From: Cladosporium sp. IMV 00045
Taxonomy: Eukaryota; Ascomycota; Dothideomycetes; Cladosporiales; Cladosporiaceae
Length of the DNA stretch: 64,000 nt
Assembly: GCA_001931905.2 (NCBI GenBank)
Contig: MSJI02000118.1
Span: forward strand, 62,001-126,000
Reading direction: 5' to 3'
Shown: positions 30,201 to 42,984 of the stretch, in pieces
Position numbering within the stretch: the stretch's first letter is position 1
How the letters are laid out: every line of letters starts with the position of its first letter
Program-made: the position numbers and the translations under genes
Notes under the pieces: generated by a model
The model's database searches: none
The model's input: only the letters and a program-made list of their open reading frames with translations
What the model was told of the DNA's origin: nothing

Positions 30201-32523
30201 ATGGAAGCCATGCGCAGGAGAGTGAAGAAACGACGACAACTCCTAAGAAAAGCAAATCTGAGGATGTCAAACCCGAAGCAAGCTGGGATCCTGACTTGAT
30301 TTACTTTTTGCCGGTCGCTTCCACACAAGCGAAAGTGCTCACTCACCTGAATTTGGCTTTCAGGAAGGAAGCTAAGCATTTTGTACTGACTGAGGGCCTT
30401 AGCAAGTCGCAGCTGTCTGTGATGATGCGAATAAAGCAGAAGTTGGGTACCTTGCAAGAGCTCCGGGGGATCACCTGCGATTCGCTTGCTCGCCCTTCAA
30501 TAGAGCCCTTTTAGCAGAAAAAGCAACCGATGCAGTCTGGTGAAATTTCCAGCAATACCACCACGCAAGCCCAGTCTGCTGAGCCGTTTCCAGCAGATGG
30601 TATTGTGTTCGATGAAAGCGTCCTATATCAAAGTTCTTCCAGTATGACAAGCGAGGATTTCAATGAAAGACTTTTGATATGGAAAACCGAACCCATTGCC
30701 CATGCATCGGTCAAGACAAGCCTCTCTATCAAGTTTTCACCAGAATCGAACACACGGGATTTCTGCGAACTACTCAGCTGCACGGACACGGAGCTCACGA
30801 AATCGAACGACGGAAAAACTACATTGGTTACCTTGTCACCATTCGAATTGTATCAGCTGCTTGTGAATGGACTGAGGGTCATGTTGACCACCTCAAAAAG
30901 TGACAAAACTTCCAGCAAGCTTCAAGAAACAGAGGCAAAATTGTCAGCTGCTATCTTCCACTTCATTGCAGCACTCCACCGTTCAATAGAACTCGATGCA
31001 CATTTGCCCGCCAGAGTGTTCCTCAAAAATGCGGGAAGAGACTTTCAACAGCTTTTCGGGACTCTAACAAACCTCGAAGAGCATGGAATTACCATCGAGA
31101 TGGTTCACGACATCGGCCTGACTAAAGATGCAGCTGAATATTTGATCACATTGAAGCACATCACCACTGCTATTCTCCTAGCTACAAATGCATGGACAGA
31201 TCTTGAAGGCTGTCATGAAATCGTGCAGGCCGAGGTCGTCCGCAGAAGACGCGCTCTGGTCGATGGATCTTTGGGAAAGTTTCATGAGCTCGACTATCAA
31301 CGGGGGAGGGAATGTTGCAGCAAGATATTCTGTATCGTATCAGATCGACAGTCCTGGTACAACAGAAGCGGAACGGCAGAGATGCTCCCAGGAGGGTGTT
31401 GACCGCCTTGAAGGAGTAGGCTGGGACAGACATGCTGCTTCCGTTATCATCCGTAATGAATGTCGTTGGAGGCGAGTCTCTCACCATACAAAAACTGCAG
31501 GGAAGATGATTGAACACTTCTTCATAGCTGCATTGCGTGCCGATCCGGCAAAGAACATGCGACGAAAAGCTGCAGCCCTGCCAACAGACATCGTTGCACT
31601 GCTCATGTCTCGCGTGTTATGGAGACCGGTGATAGGAGACCGAGACGCCTTGGACATGTACAATCAATACATTACCGATCTAGTAAGTCAACTTGCAATA
31701 TCTCGCGCGTTGGAACAATTTCACTGATACTTGTCGAGGAATCGAACATTTTCACGGGCGAGCCAAGTCGCGAGCCACTCGATCGAATACGGTATCTTCG
31801 CAATGAGTTGAACGCTGTCTCTCAACTGCAGCAAGAGCAAATCGACCTGCTAGATCAGACCACGCGTGCCCTGCTCAAATCAGATCGACAGAACGACCAG
31901 ACACCACATAACCCATATCCAGGACAAACGGTATTCAACACATTGCGTTGGCAAGTTGGGAGCCAGAAAAAGGTGATCATAAAGCTTACCGGGATGCTAG
32001 ATGATCTGCAAAGCGAAGTAAATTTACCTTCCAGAGGGACCCGTCAGTGAGCTTCAGTGACCCGATGCTGACATGGAAGCAGGCTCGAGCGCAGATCTCA
32101 GGGGTGCAGGATTGGCGTGTGAATGCCACGGTAGTTTTCACCGTCATCACCGTGATATTTCTGCCCTTGTCGTTTTTCGCGAGTGTTTTCGGCATGAATA
32201 CGTCGGATCTTCGGGATATGACTTTGACGCAAAGGGCGTTCTGGGTTTCGGCATGCAGTTTCACCATTGCTGTTATTTTGGTCACAGTCTACTTTGTTGA
32301 CGCTCCACCGCTGTGGAGATGGCTTGAGCAGAAGGGAAGTAGAGATCGTCCTGGCGAGATGTCTATGGGAACTGCTCCCTTTAGAAAAGACTTCTCATTC
32401 GCGACCCTCGCGCGTCAGAGGCGTGGTCATGGAATAGCGGTTGCGGCCAGTACACCCGAAGATAATGCAGACTATCGGACGTCGACAGATCAATCCCTGG
32501 CGAGCTCGGAAGAGGAAAGTTGA
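27231..32523 (+). pseudogene. DUF8035 plus CorA-like membrane protein gene, interrupted at several sites
   Basis: One large gene can be followed in pieces. An ATG at 27231 (MSFRRRLIDGPSES) leads, after a frame change at a run of seven G (27313-27319), into a charged disordered stretch to an in-frame TAA (27835-27837). The next exon resumes in the same frame. The DUF8035-type core reads YDYLSPQTLRYYDLPWEYDR-DDPNYIIVLRE (27923-28036 joined to 28106). Exons 28106-28857, 28909-28948, 29006-29471, 29521-29690 and from 29750 follow, including SQVWILVVNEELII, usual in fungal CorA-like proteins. An in-frame TAG is at 30512-30514, then reading continues to about 31258. If the intron 31259-31320 is right, another TAG is at 31417-31419, and a frame change follows near 31500. 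The last exons (to 31682, 31739-32017, 32080-32523) end with two membrane spans around FGMNTSDL, the CorA GMN motif. Several lesions point to a pseudogene; unusual splicing could hide some of them. Confidence 0.7.
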
Positions 32524-35500
32524 GACAGCTTTGGGTAACACTAGCGAAATCGGTATTGTTGGTTTCAAGGTGACTCGCAATCAGCCCTCTTGAATTGTAT
32601 TGGCAGTCCCGAGAATCGCGAGAAGAGACCTATCGCTAGATCGATGCCGATAGCTGGCTGCCCTTAACATACACTTTGCAGGGATCTCAACATATTAAAC
32701 AAGTACTTAGAATTGGGCGGGGCTGGGGTTCATGCAGGTGTCGGCCAGTCCCTTCGGCTGCCCCTGCCAGCAGCGACTACTCAGCTTCGTGGCGGTTCTG
32801 CCGATTTGCACAGGCTCGACAAAAGTCTTTCTTCATCATTGAGCGCGATTATTTCTAACTCTAAGGTAGTAGAAGCTTGTTCCCCTGTAGTGCTCCCAAT
32901 ACAGCATCTGCAGGGCATGCGACGAACATGCATACTTTCTTAGGCGGCTCCAATTTTCTGGTTGGCTGGCTGGCTGGCTGTGCGCCAGTGGTCTTGTATG
33001 CTTTTTCCATTTCCCCAAATTCAACATCGATAGTTCTCGAGTTTCCGTGGTGACCGGAGAGCTCACCCAACCAGCGCCAAAGGAGTGGACAGTATGCGAG
33101 GGACACTTGACGAGATGATGAGCATCATGTACAATGACGAGTATAAGCTTCACCTTCAAGAGATCGTGAATGCAGCCGAGCAGTTTTGTGCCAACTGTGC
33201 GCTTCTAGTAGGCGAGAATAGCTTTCTTTTTACACAAAACAAGGAGAAGCAAATTTGTCAGGCGGCAAGGGCAACCATACCCGGGCCAGCCAGGTCATGA
33301 GCTACGAAGATATTGTCCGAGCCCAGCAGGTACGAAACAGAAATGCAGCAGAGAAGTTGAAATGCAGACGAACAGGCAATCTAGGACGTGCAGGTGCAGT
33401 GCAGGTAGCCCTTATAGTGCACTCATCTTCCACTGCATGGGTCGCAAGATCTCTGTTCTGTTCTGACCTATTACAGTGGTACTATCTATATCCACCGAGT
33501 CGGACCGGCCGCATTCGGTGCTCCGTTGTCGATATTCATGTACTTTGATTTGTACTCCGCCATCCTTACACCATGTTCATCAATACTAGCAACGACATCG
33601 CGTCGATCAGCCCAGGACTCATCTTGATAGCAACAGAGGTAAGATATCAGGATCACCTGTGAACTCCTAAGTGCATTATCGGTTAAAGTGATTCGTTTAA
33701 TAAGCAATGATACCTTCAAACGAAGGGAAGGCCATGTCCAGTGGTATCAGTACTACACTTGAATTCGAGTGTGTGGATGGATAAATTGTATGACCTTGTC
33801 CAATTATTTACCAATTATGCAAAGCCATGATTGCAGCCAAATTCGAATCTGTACCCGTCATCGAGTTTGTCTACCTCCTAACGTCTCTGCGAGTCGTCAA
33901 CGTTTCCGGCTAGAAACTCAGATTGACTTCGATAGCGGTGATTAATAGCGATAGTCGCGACGAGACGGATTTTTGCTGATTATATACCTAGGATAAAGAC
34001 GTCAGTGTGATAATTATAGTGCTTCGTTAGAATCAAATTACCAAGCGTGGATGACACCTGGAATCCATCCCAAGAAATCTAACAGGATATTGATACAGAG
34101 ATCGGGCCCACAACCGGTCTTAAGGAGAACTGCCAATGGTGGAAGGAAGATTGCAAGAATACAGAGGCATATATCAGACCCCGAAGTCGACATTAGACAC
34201 GGCTTTAGTACCAGGCCCTCGGAACTCTGGAAAATTGCTCTGAGATTTAGAGCTGGCGATGAGCAGGGTTGCGGATTTGCACTTGGCTGGGCTGTCGTTG
34301 GGTGCCCGACGCTGAGTGTTTATAAAAGTTGGCGGATGGAATACAAGTTGTTCAGAAAAATGATACCTGGATGCTCATGTCGGCAGGCCGGCCCTGAGTT
34401 TATATAGTTTGACGTAAGGAACCTGTCTTCGGCTTTTCGCCAGCTCATGAAAGCATAAAAGCGTCACATGTCGAGTCGCTGTATTAGCAAATTATAAAAG
34501 TGAATTTTCTCTGAGACTTCACCCGTGCATATCGTTACTGGGATGTGAACTATAACACGAATGGTATATGTCTGATCTCATCGAAGTTTATGAAACATTC
34601 CGCGAAAGCCAAAGCTATGATCTTGTTAGCTGAGTCTATAGATCCCACGAGTATGTAAGTATGGAAGGTACAAGTACGGCTAGCTCATGTTTGTGAATTA
34701 TGAGTATAACTCGCTTGCTCACCCATGGTACGTATAACAGAATGCAGCTGTTCCGATCTCGCCTATGGTTGCCATTTACTCGACAATATGGGACGTCCAC
34801 ATGACGGCTATACAATTGTCACCTCCAGTTTTAGATCGGCTCAAGTTCAGACTTAGAGCACTCTCTTGCTCGTGTACATTTATAAGTTGGTATCGCTCTG
34901 AGCGGCCCCGTTCGCTTTTATCTTTCATAATCGCTCCAAATCTCACCAAGTTTCTATCGGAAAGCCTCAGGGAAACCTCTACGAATCATTTGCTAAGCTC
35001 AAAACTGTCCGACTGGCTACATTCATACCAAATTCTTCATAGGAGCTACACCCGACATCGAAATCGAGCCGCGCCAAATTCCTCATAACAACAACCCCTT
35101 GAAGACCCACGATACAATACAGAGGTGGAAGGGAAGCTGCGATGTGTTTTGGTATGAGCCGTCGTGATCGGGTGGTTGTTCGAGGGCCACCTGGACCCGC
35201 ACCCCGTCCATTTGGAAGAGGGCGCGGCCCGATGGGCAGGCCGACAAATGTCGTCCCTGTTGGAGGGTGGAATGAGCGCCCCGGATCTGCCGGATTTTCT
35301 CGCCGCTCTGGGAGCAGACAGGATTCAAGGGGTCCCCGCCCGAGAAGATTCTAATTGAAGTTTTGAACCGGGATGAGAGCTTGATCAATACATGTATGGG
35401 TCGCGCGCAGAAAGAGTAACGTCAAGCACCAAAGAACCGAGAGATCCCCGCCCTTCAGAACCTTTACATGCTCGGACCGTTCGTCCGGGCACTCCGGAAG

Positions 35501-35802
35501 CCTTGGGATCATCTGACTCGCGCTTCACGAAACTCAAGAACGCAGTACCTAGGTAGCTTCGGCCCTATAATTGGACGAGGTACACATACCAGTTCCACCG
35601 CGTCCTTGGGACGTTATCCTCGCCATGCGGGCATACTAGACGATAGCGGCAGCTATAACCTTGGCCTATGTCTGCCATCATGTCCGCGGTATGTCTATAT
35701 AGGCGACGTCGTCCTTATTTGCTGAAATGATGCGACCATGCCAGGCTCCACAATCTCTCAAGAAATTAACATAGCCATCTCGTGAAGGCATCAACTACGA
35801 AC
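32524..35802. other. Gene-empty 3.3 kb, partly AT-rich
   Basis: No gene recognised. A (GGCT)n tandem run lies at about 32962-32980. A short plus frame (33085-33300) is Met/Glu-rich but isolated. From about 33560 to 35050 the sequence is visibly A/T-rich with frequent TA steps and stops in all frames, as in RIP-altered repeats. A GC-richer island lies at 35150-35350. No terminal repeats or transposase remnants could be identified by eye. Confidence 0.5.
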
Positions 35803-36873
35803 ATGCACAGATTCAATACTCTTGCTACCACGGGAGCGTTGCTACTAAGCACTGCGGTAGCTCAGAATACAACAAATGTCATTCCTTCAGACCCGACAAT
35901 CACCTGTGCCGATGGCCTGAAGATATTCGTGTCGCGTGGCACAGGAGAAGCCCCGGGTGCCGGTGTGACCGGCAACATCACAGATCTTATCGCATCGCAA
36001 ATCGACGGCTCCAATGTCCAAGGGGTTGCATATCCTGCCACCTTCGAGGATCCCAACTACTTCCTCTCAGTCTCAAATGGCACTCAACTCCTTAAAAAGA
36101 ACATCGTAGAGTATTCACAGGCCTGTCCAGACTCGAAAATGGCATTGTTCGGCTACTCGCAGGTGTGTCGTATGCTCCCATAAAATCGATGAAGACATAT
36201 CTCATCGTTATCAATCATCAGGGCGCGCAAATCACCAGCAATGCCCTGTGCGGCCAACCAGTCGTCTGGGCATTTGATGCCTCCAACGGCCTGGATAGCG
36301 ACCTGGACGTCAGACAAGTAGCCCGGACCTTTCTCGACTCTCAACCTCTGCCGCAGAATTTCACAAAAAACAGTACGTCATTAATCTATAAGGAAAAAGA
36401 GAAAAGAACACCCCTCACCACTCTCACCACTGTCATCAATCTAACTACAAGTCCATCTAGTCATATCAACCGTCCTCCTAGGCGACCCAACCCATCGATC
36501 CAACACAACTTACAGCGCCGGCAACGCAACAGGTAACGGGCTTTTCTGGCGCGGGGACCTCTCACCCTGTGAAGCGATGGGCAGCCGGATTCGCTCATAT
36601 TGCACCGCAGGAGATCCTTTCTGCGACGTGGGAAATCCCATCAACACCGATGCCGAAGCGCATTTGACGTATGCAGAGGACTACGGCGAGGAAGTGGTCG
36701 CTTATATCGTCGAGCAGTATAGGAATGGTGGACTGAGTAATGGGACGAATGGGCGAGATGGCGCTGCTGCTGCTTCTGCTGCTGCTGGGCAGGAAAGTGC
36801 TGCGGGTGGGCGATTGGTTGTGTCGGGGGCTGCGGTTGCGGTCCCTTTTATTGCTCTCTTTATGGTGTATTAG
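35803..36873 (+). CDS. Cutinase/acetylxylan-esterase-like secreted serine esterase, probably GPI-anchored
   Basis: A carbohydrate-esterase-5/cutinase-fold hydrolase acting on cutin, suberin or acetylated cell-wall polymers. Three exons: 35803-36162, 36222-36372 and 36461-36873, with introns of 59 and 88 nt, give 307 aa. The start is the ATG at 35803; a signal peptide follows (TTGALLLSTAVA). Splicing builds the nucleophile elbow ALFGYSQGAQIT (Ser of GYSQG), and the third exon opens with ISTVLLGDPTHR. The other triad members are the Asp in TAGDPFCDVG and the His in EAHLTY, with cysteines paired around them. Several N-glycosylation sequons are present. After the domain, a Gly/Ala/Ser-rich linker leads to a terminal hydrophobic stretch (VVSGAAVAVPFIALFMVY) without a basic tail, the form of a GPI signal. 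Substrate is inference. Confidence 0.9.
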
Positions 36874-37171
36874 AGTGGGGCTACCGACCGGGTTCGGAAT
36901 CCGAGGTTTTCTATGGATACTTCAAGAGCTGGTATCACTGGTGTCTGTGCGGGACAAAATGCAACAACTTCGCTCAACGTTATTGCTCTCTCGATTGGGC
37001 ATCTCACAATCACTTGAGACTTCGAACCATCAACTCACAATAGGTCCCTGATGAGAGTTCAATGGTTAACCAAACATGCCATATTTGATTGCATACGCAG
37101 CTGCGTGCGTGTACAGCGCACTCGGTCGAGGATAGGGCAGCCCAAGGTGAGATGGCTCGATTTAACACTCT
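36874..37171. other. Convergent intergenic, 300 bp
   Basis: 3' flanks of the esterase (plus) and the permease (minus). Nothing else seen. Confidence 0.5.
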
Positions 37172-39055
37172 TTATTTGTTGAAGTGGTCCAAGTCAATGG
37201 CTTGGTCCAACTCTTGCGCGTCCTGGACTGAAGCCACGGGACCGTGATACTCGTGTCTCTTGTTAGTGAAGTAGAATATCAGACTAAAGATGAGGACAAT
37301 CCCAAATATCAGACTTGACCAATTCATATCTTCCGGTGTCGGCTCAGGCGCGGATGGAAAGAATGCCTGAGAGTGCTTGTCAGTTAACGTGGCTTTATTT
37401 ATCAAGTAGGGTAAATGATTAACATACCAAGACCCAAGCAAATGTGACGAACGCCAATGCCAGAATATTAATTGGTAGTGCAAACCGGCCGAGCGAAAAT
37501 TGTGTCTTCAGCATTTTGTAGCCTTTGATGCGTCGATAGGTGATAGTGCCAATGGAGACAACATAGCTGCCGAGAATCGCGGCTGCTCCTAGTGAGGCGA
37601 TGATGTTGAAGGCAAGTGGTGATCCAGCTAGGACGGCCGAAAGGATAAGGGTGAAGCATGCCGTGCAGATGATTGCGTTGGTAGGAATTCTTCTTGTCGG
37701 TGAGACCTTAGCCAGCCATGGAGAAAACGGCAACCCGTTGTCTCTTGCGAACGCATAGAGCTGCCGACTACTCGTGGTTACCATATTTGTTGCGCAGAAA
37801 ACCAATGCACAAACGATGTATGCGACCATGACGGCGGTACCCGCAGTGCTGCGAGTGGCATTGAGCAAAATCGCGATGTAGGGTTGGCCGGTCGGCGAGG
37901 CGATGGCTTCTGCGATATCTCCCGCCCTGAATAGTATGATGAGAAGTAACAGAAAGCTGATAGTGAAGTTGAGCGAAGCGGCGCCGACCATGCAACGTGG
38001 AAGCCATTTAGCGGCATCTTCGAGCTCTTCAGCTATGTGACAGATACTGTCGGCACTGGTGAGACTGGTCACGGGAGCGATGATTCCTAAGAAGTTATAA
38101 GTCGTGAGGGAAAGATAATGTTTAGTCGTGCCCACATACCGACCAAAACGGCGACCGACAAGGTCTCCCATCCGTTCTCATTTTGCCAACTGTCGAAGAC
38201 CTCTGCTCTAGAGGACTGCGGTCCCATGAACAGCAGGACGACAGCGAAAGCAAGGTAGGCTGCAATATCTGCCCTTTGTCAGCTTTTGTAGAGCTGCGCT
38301 ATCTCCACGCTGCTACTCACGTGCGACCAGGACTACAAACTCGAAGGTCGGAAGTTTGCTGATCAGGATGGTATTGAAAGATACCGCGATCAATGCAATA
38401 GCTACCGTCATGAGCGCTATTTGCCATCCCTCGATGTTCGTGTCGGGATTGACGAGTATGACCAAGCTTTGGATTTGAAGAGCTGCTGCATATGATACTG
38501 ATGCAAGACCCACCTGCCATCCAAAGACCGTTAGCCATCCAACGGTATAGCTGAGCAGCTTTTGGACATCGCGTGGGGCGAGCTCGCTGATCCAGTGGTA
38601 TTGTCCACCAGCTGAAGGCGCCCTGACGTGGTGTCAGCAAAACCATGGCTTGTGCGAGGTCTCTGTCACTAACATAGAGGCCATCTCGGCCAGAGAGAGC
38701 GTTGCGAGCATAAGACCCACACAGCATGTGAGATACATGTAGACTGCGCCTGCGGGACCGCCATTGGGTAGCGAGAATATCATAGTAATCAGGACGTATT
38801 GCCAGGCACATCCAAGTATAGAGGAGAAGCCTATGGTCGCCCAGGGACCGAAGTACCGCTGTGTTTTGTCAGTCCAGCTGCAATCTCGAGCCAATCTGTC
38901 TATCATGGCCATACTCGTAGCTCTTGGACTTTCCCCATGCGCCGCATGTCTCGTTCGTCCAAACCCAGGCTCGAGCTCCTTTCCGTATTGCTTGGATGGA
39001 ATGTGCCATTGCCGCAGTCTCGGTTTGCGCTTGTAGCAGTCGCTTCTAGGTTCAT
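37172..39055 (-). CDS. APC-superfamily amino acid / GABA-type permease
   Basis: A second permease of the amino acid-polyamine-choline superfamily. Six exons: 39055-38915, 38858-38674, 38622-38321, 38259-38140, 38086-37428 and 37366-37172, with introns of 51-61 nt, give 533 aa. The ATG at 39055 starts a hydrophilic tail ending in LDERDMRRMGKVQELR-RYFGPWATIGFSS, the standard opening of fungal GABA/amino-acid permeases. Splicing yields MASMAPSAGGQYHWISELAP (TM3 loop). The TM6 region has SADSICHIAEELEDAAKWLP, and the TM8-9 loop is SSRQLYAFARDNGLPFSPW. About 12 hydrophobic segments are present. The tail is short. The substrate cannot be read from sequence. It is less similar to the permease at 6241 than a recent duplicate would be. 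It diverges from the receptor-like gene at 39975. Confidence 0.9.
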
Positions 39056-39974
39056 TCTTGTAGAGGTGTATCACGTATCAGTCGCAAACTAGCAGGTGTA
39101 ACAAGTGAGAAAGTGTACATGAGCTCTGGAGGTTTAGCGAAACAGCATGGGTCGGCCCCTCGCAACACAGCCGACATGAAGACCTGCAGAAACGACTATC
39201 AGACATATTAATTGCTCGAGATAGTGTTCCTTGCTACAGGCTTGGTAACCACACAGGTCAGGTAATCCGTCCGGTCCGAGTACCTGTGAGGCCCTTGAGG
39301 CTGTGGGGCGTGAGGGGGTTCGCCATTAGCGTGGCATGCCAGCATTGGCACTGCAGCATGACACTAAGTGTTGAAAACAACGATGTGATAACATGTAGTC
39401 AAAGCAGCAAGTGCCATGTTTATCGAGGAGAAAACAAGACGCCAAACATCGCGCCGCGACATAAGATGACAAGCACAAGACATCGGCACATCGCGGGGAA
39501 TCCTTTCCGGGCCCACACCATGTGCCGCTATTGGTCACATCATCGCTGGGGAATGCTGCCACGCGTGCGGCGTATCGAGGGATGTTCAAGCTTCAGGGCA
39601 GTAATGGATATGGCACTATCTCCGTGCCTCTTCTACTCTTTGTGACACTGCAACGGCTAGGCTGGGCGACTACCAACCAATGGCGGTTGAGGAAAGCCAG
39701 AACATGTACCAACATCCCAACGCAGACAGATCACCTCCCTCCCAGTCGGGGACTCGCCGCGAGGAAATGATAGTCTCTCTCAGCATATGTCGCGCTGAGG
39801 CGGCGAGGCTGGTAGGGAACGGTTGTGTTGATGGTTCTTATGAGGGAGGAGCGATTGCCTTCGTGGTGGTGTGCCAACATTCAATACGACCCAAGCCCAG
39901 AAACCACTTGCGAAGACCAACGCTTTCGACCTTCCACCTTTCTCAGCGCATTTTGATATCGCCAGACTTTTGTT
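39056..39974. promoter_or_regulatory. Divergent promoter region permease / rhodopsin-like receptor
   Basis: The 920 bp between the two divergent starts. No gene recognised; frames inside are short and overlapping. Shared regulation is possible but no specific site was identified. Confidence 0.45.
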
Positions 39975-41368
39975 ATGCCGCACGACGCATATAGATTTAC
40001 GACCCCAGAACCATGGGATAAGCAGCCAGGTCTTTGGGTAATGACGACCTTGTCGATGCTCTTCTCATTATTAGTATTCGCCGGCCGATGGACCATTCGG
40101 CGCCAATTCTCAGGTCCAGATATCGCGCTCAGTATAGCCTACGTACGTCGAATGGTCGATTTTCGGGGCCCGCAAGCAGACAGCACGCTAAATTTCCATC
40201 CAGGTGTTGGCTGCTGCTAGCTGGATCTCCCTATACGTTGGCCTCACTCGTGGCGCTGGTAAAGCTGCCGACCACATTGGCATCGCAGAGTACAACTCGG
40301 CTGGAAAGGTAGCCCACATTGTCCGTTGCATCAGCTAAGATGTCATAGCTGATGATGATCCAGGCCGTCTTCACGAGTAATGCCATCCTTGTTGCGGCGC
40401 AGGGAGTGGCGTCTTGCTCACAACTCGTACAATTGCGAGAGATCGTACCATTAAGCCGAGAGAAGCGTGTATCTTTGGTCGCAATAGCGGTTTGTTGTAG
40501 TGCTTGCATCATTGCAATCGCCTGTGTATCTGCTGGGTGCTCTCTCGAGAACACCATGAATACGGGCACACATGCCTCTTGTCGTCACGGAGTAAGTTAT
40601 TCTCTCATTAACAATAAATCAGAATTGAACCTCGGCTAATCATGGGGTCTTAGGTAGCACGATGGACCATCCTTGTGATATTGATCGCAATTCAGACAAC
40701 CATACCTGCAATTTTGCCAATACATCTATTCAAGGTGCTTCAAACACCTTCAAGCAAAAAGCGTAGCATTCTTGCAGCGTTTGCGTTTCCACTGTTGTAT
40801 GTGTCGCGTAAGCTTGATATTTTTTGACGTTGTTTAGCTCACAGGATGCAGGAATCTCGTCACGTTGATTGTCATGCTGTGGTCATACATCTCTTCGGTG
40901 AACCAGAGTCCCGACGGTACCGGATTGGTTGGTCTTGAGATCTGTTTGCAGGTATTGCTTGGTTGGTCGCTCATCTGCCCTACCATCCCATGTATGCGGC
41001 CTCTGGCGATGAGATTCACAACAGGAGGTGCGATCGTGCTTGCTGGAGGATCATTTAACACTGGAACCGGCCCCTCGATGACAAAATCTTACCCAGACTC
41101 TCAGGGATGTCGACAACGTCGGTCACATGTTCCGAACTTTCAGCAGCAGGAGCAGGACGAGATTGAGCTCAACCCGAGATTTCCTGACAAACCTGCCTCC
41201 ACGATTAGAACGAGCGAAGGCGACGAGCAAAGAAGCATCGAAAGCCATGTTGCCAGTCAGGGTGGCATCCACGTCTCGCGGGAATATGAAGTATTCTCAC
41301 AGGAGATGAAGTATGACTCTGGGAGAGCGGCCTTTCCAGCATCTTCGGTGGTTGTAGCATCAAACTGA
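39975..41368 (+). CDS. Fungal rhodopsin-domain (PTH11/SAT4-like) integral membrane protein
   Basis: A multi-span membrane protein resembling the fungal rhodopsin-like family (SAT4/PTH11-type receptors), often linked to surface or nutrient sensing. Five exons: 39975-40142, 40204-40308, 40364-40591, 40654-40796 and 40852-41368, with introns of 55-62 nt, give 386 aa. The last acceptor must be the GATGCAG at 40851, since the earlier CACAG would give an early stop. About seven hydrophobic segments are seen, including GLWVMTTLSMLFSLLVFAGRW (TM1) and WSLICPTIPCMRPLAM (last TM region with the family Pro/Cys pattern). The C-terminal 120 residues are hydrophilic and acidic (QQEQDEIELNPRF). Family placement rests on topology and a few motifs, so it is moderate. 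The neighbour on the other strand is an amino acid permease. Confidence 0.75.
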
Positions 41369-42984
41369 GCAGCAGAAGGTTGCCCTGACTCTACGTCTAG
41401 TGCGATACACGTTTCTCTGCCGGAGGCAACTGGGTGTCTTATCTAAAATGCCAATTCAGATTGCGTGAAGATGACGTCTCTCTAGACCGTATTGAAATCT
41501 TGGTGAACGACTGCCTTTCTCACACGTAGTAAGGCTGGAAATAAGGCTGATTAAAAAACTGTTGTCTCAACAGTGCAGTGATGCTACCTCCTAATACACG
41601 GTAGACGGGCACCTAGGAGGTGGTTGGATGTGAAGAGTGGGGCCCGGGGACTTCGGCTTGGCGATCGTCCCTTGTTTCTTCCAACCTCTTGTGAGACCTC
41701 TTCCCTTCACATACATCCACACCCTCAGCCTCAGCCACAGATGTGCAATATTGTTGGGCAGACAGGCCGCCTCTTTCAGGTGGCTAGTGCTTGAAGATGC
41801 ATTCAACGACGAGACCAGCAATATCCCTTAAAAGCCTATCCACACAACGCTAGGAATCGCTTCCAAGAGTGCCTTGAATGCCACGGATCTGGCAGCTCAT
41901 ACAAAGACATGAGCACCAAGATTTTGGTCGACAGATAATCTTGGAGCCAGCCACCACACATGGTTTCGCAGTCGCTTGTTATCTAAGTTGTGAAGGACCA
42001 GGCCTATGGGCACCCACGCGCAAGACTGACTTCTCAGACTTGCCATGCTGCTGTACGCATTGCAAGCCACATGGCCAGTTGTGGGAGTGCCTGACTTCCA
42101 GGGGTTTCACCATTCACATGACTCTCATCAAGTTTGTTGACCTTGCCGGCTGCCATGGTAGCTGCCTTTTGAGCTGCTTTGTACGGCTTGTCAAATCAGA
42201 TCGAGGTGCTCGCAACCGGTGAGCTTTCTGGTGATCCAGGTCACACGATACTGTCATACACAGTGTGCATACTATCACATCCAGCCGCTTCCCAATTGGG
42301 CGCATGCAAACGCCACTCCGAAAGCCAGGCTACAGTCTCACTTGCAAACCGCCCTGCTAAAGCGGGGCGGAGAAACACCTCCAGTCACAGCCTTGTCAAG
42401 GCAATCCGTTATCTCTCACCCGTTACTGACACTTCTTTCGCGACGATTCCTCGAAAACTGCGTATTTCGTGCGGTCGACAAATCGGCACGTGTGCACGGA
42501 GCATATGCGACTTGCCAGCCGCCTGGTTTAGGGGACGAAGGCACGATTCTACAACTTCGAAAATGCGACGCCATCAACTTGCATCAGAGACCCCATTTGC
42601 CAATAATGGCGTTCCCTTTTGTCTGACCATGCATCATGCATGCACCGCCCCACTCTTGTGACGACTATCCGTAGCATCATCCATCGGGTAGAGAAAATGA
42701 GGGCAGGCCTATCAAGGCCCAGCGATAAATGCCGCGAGACTGACCTGACCTGCGATGCACAATTGGCTGCCAGCGAAGAGATGGGGTTGGATTCTCGCCT
42801 CCTGGACTCCTGCTGACGTTTCTGTCGCTCTTAAGACCGGTGTGTTTGAAGACGAGGCATAGCTGCACTTAGGCATATACATCAGGTCTATTCGCTGTTC
42901 TTCATCATCAAACTCTAGCCCCATTCACCTCGCATTTGCCTTTGAAGAGCAAAGCGGCCTCTGCACCAAAGCTTACTATTGATC
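41369..42984. other. Intergenic 1.6 kb
   Basis: Between the receptor-like gene and the HET-domain gene, both plus. Plus frames of 114-160 codons (41878-42222, 42179-42661) overlap in different frames and show no pattern of a real gene. No repeat seen. Confidence 0.45.

Noticed and set aside
35083..35388. Arg/Gly-rich frames on both strands near 35.2 kb
   Set aside because: They overlap on opposite strands in a small GC-rich island; no start context or relatives recognised.
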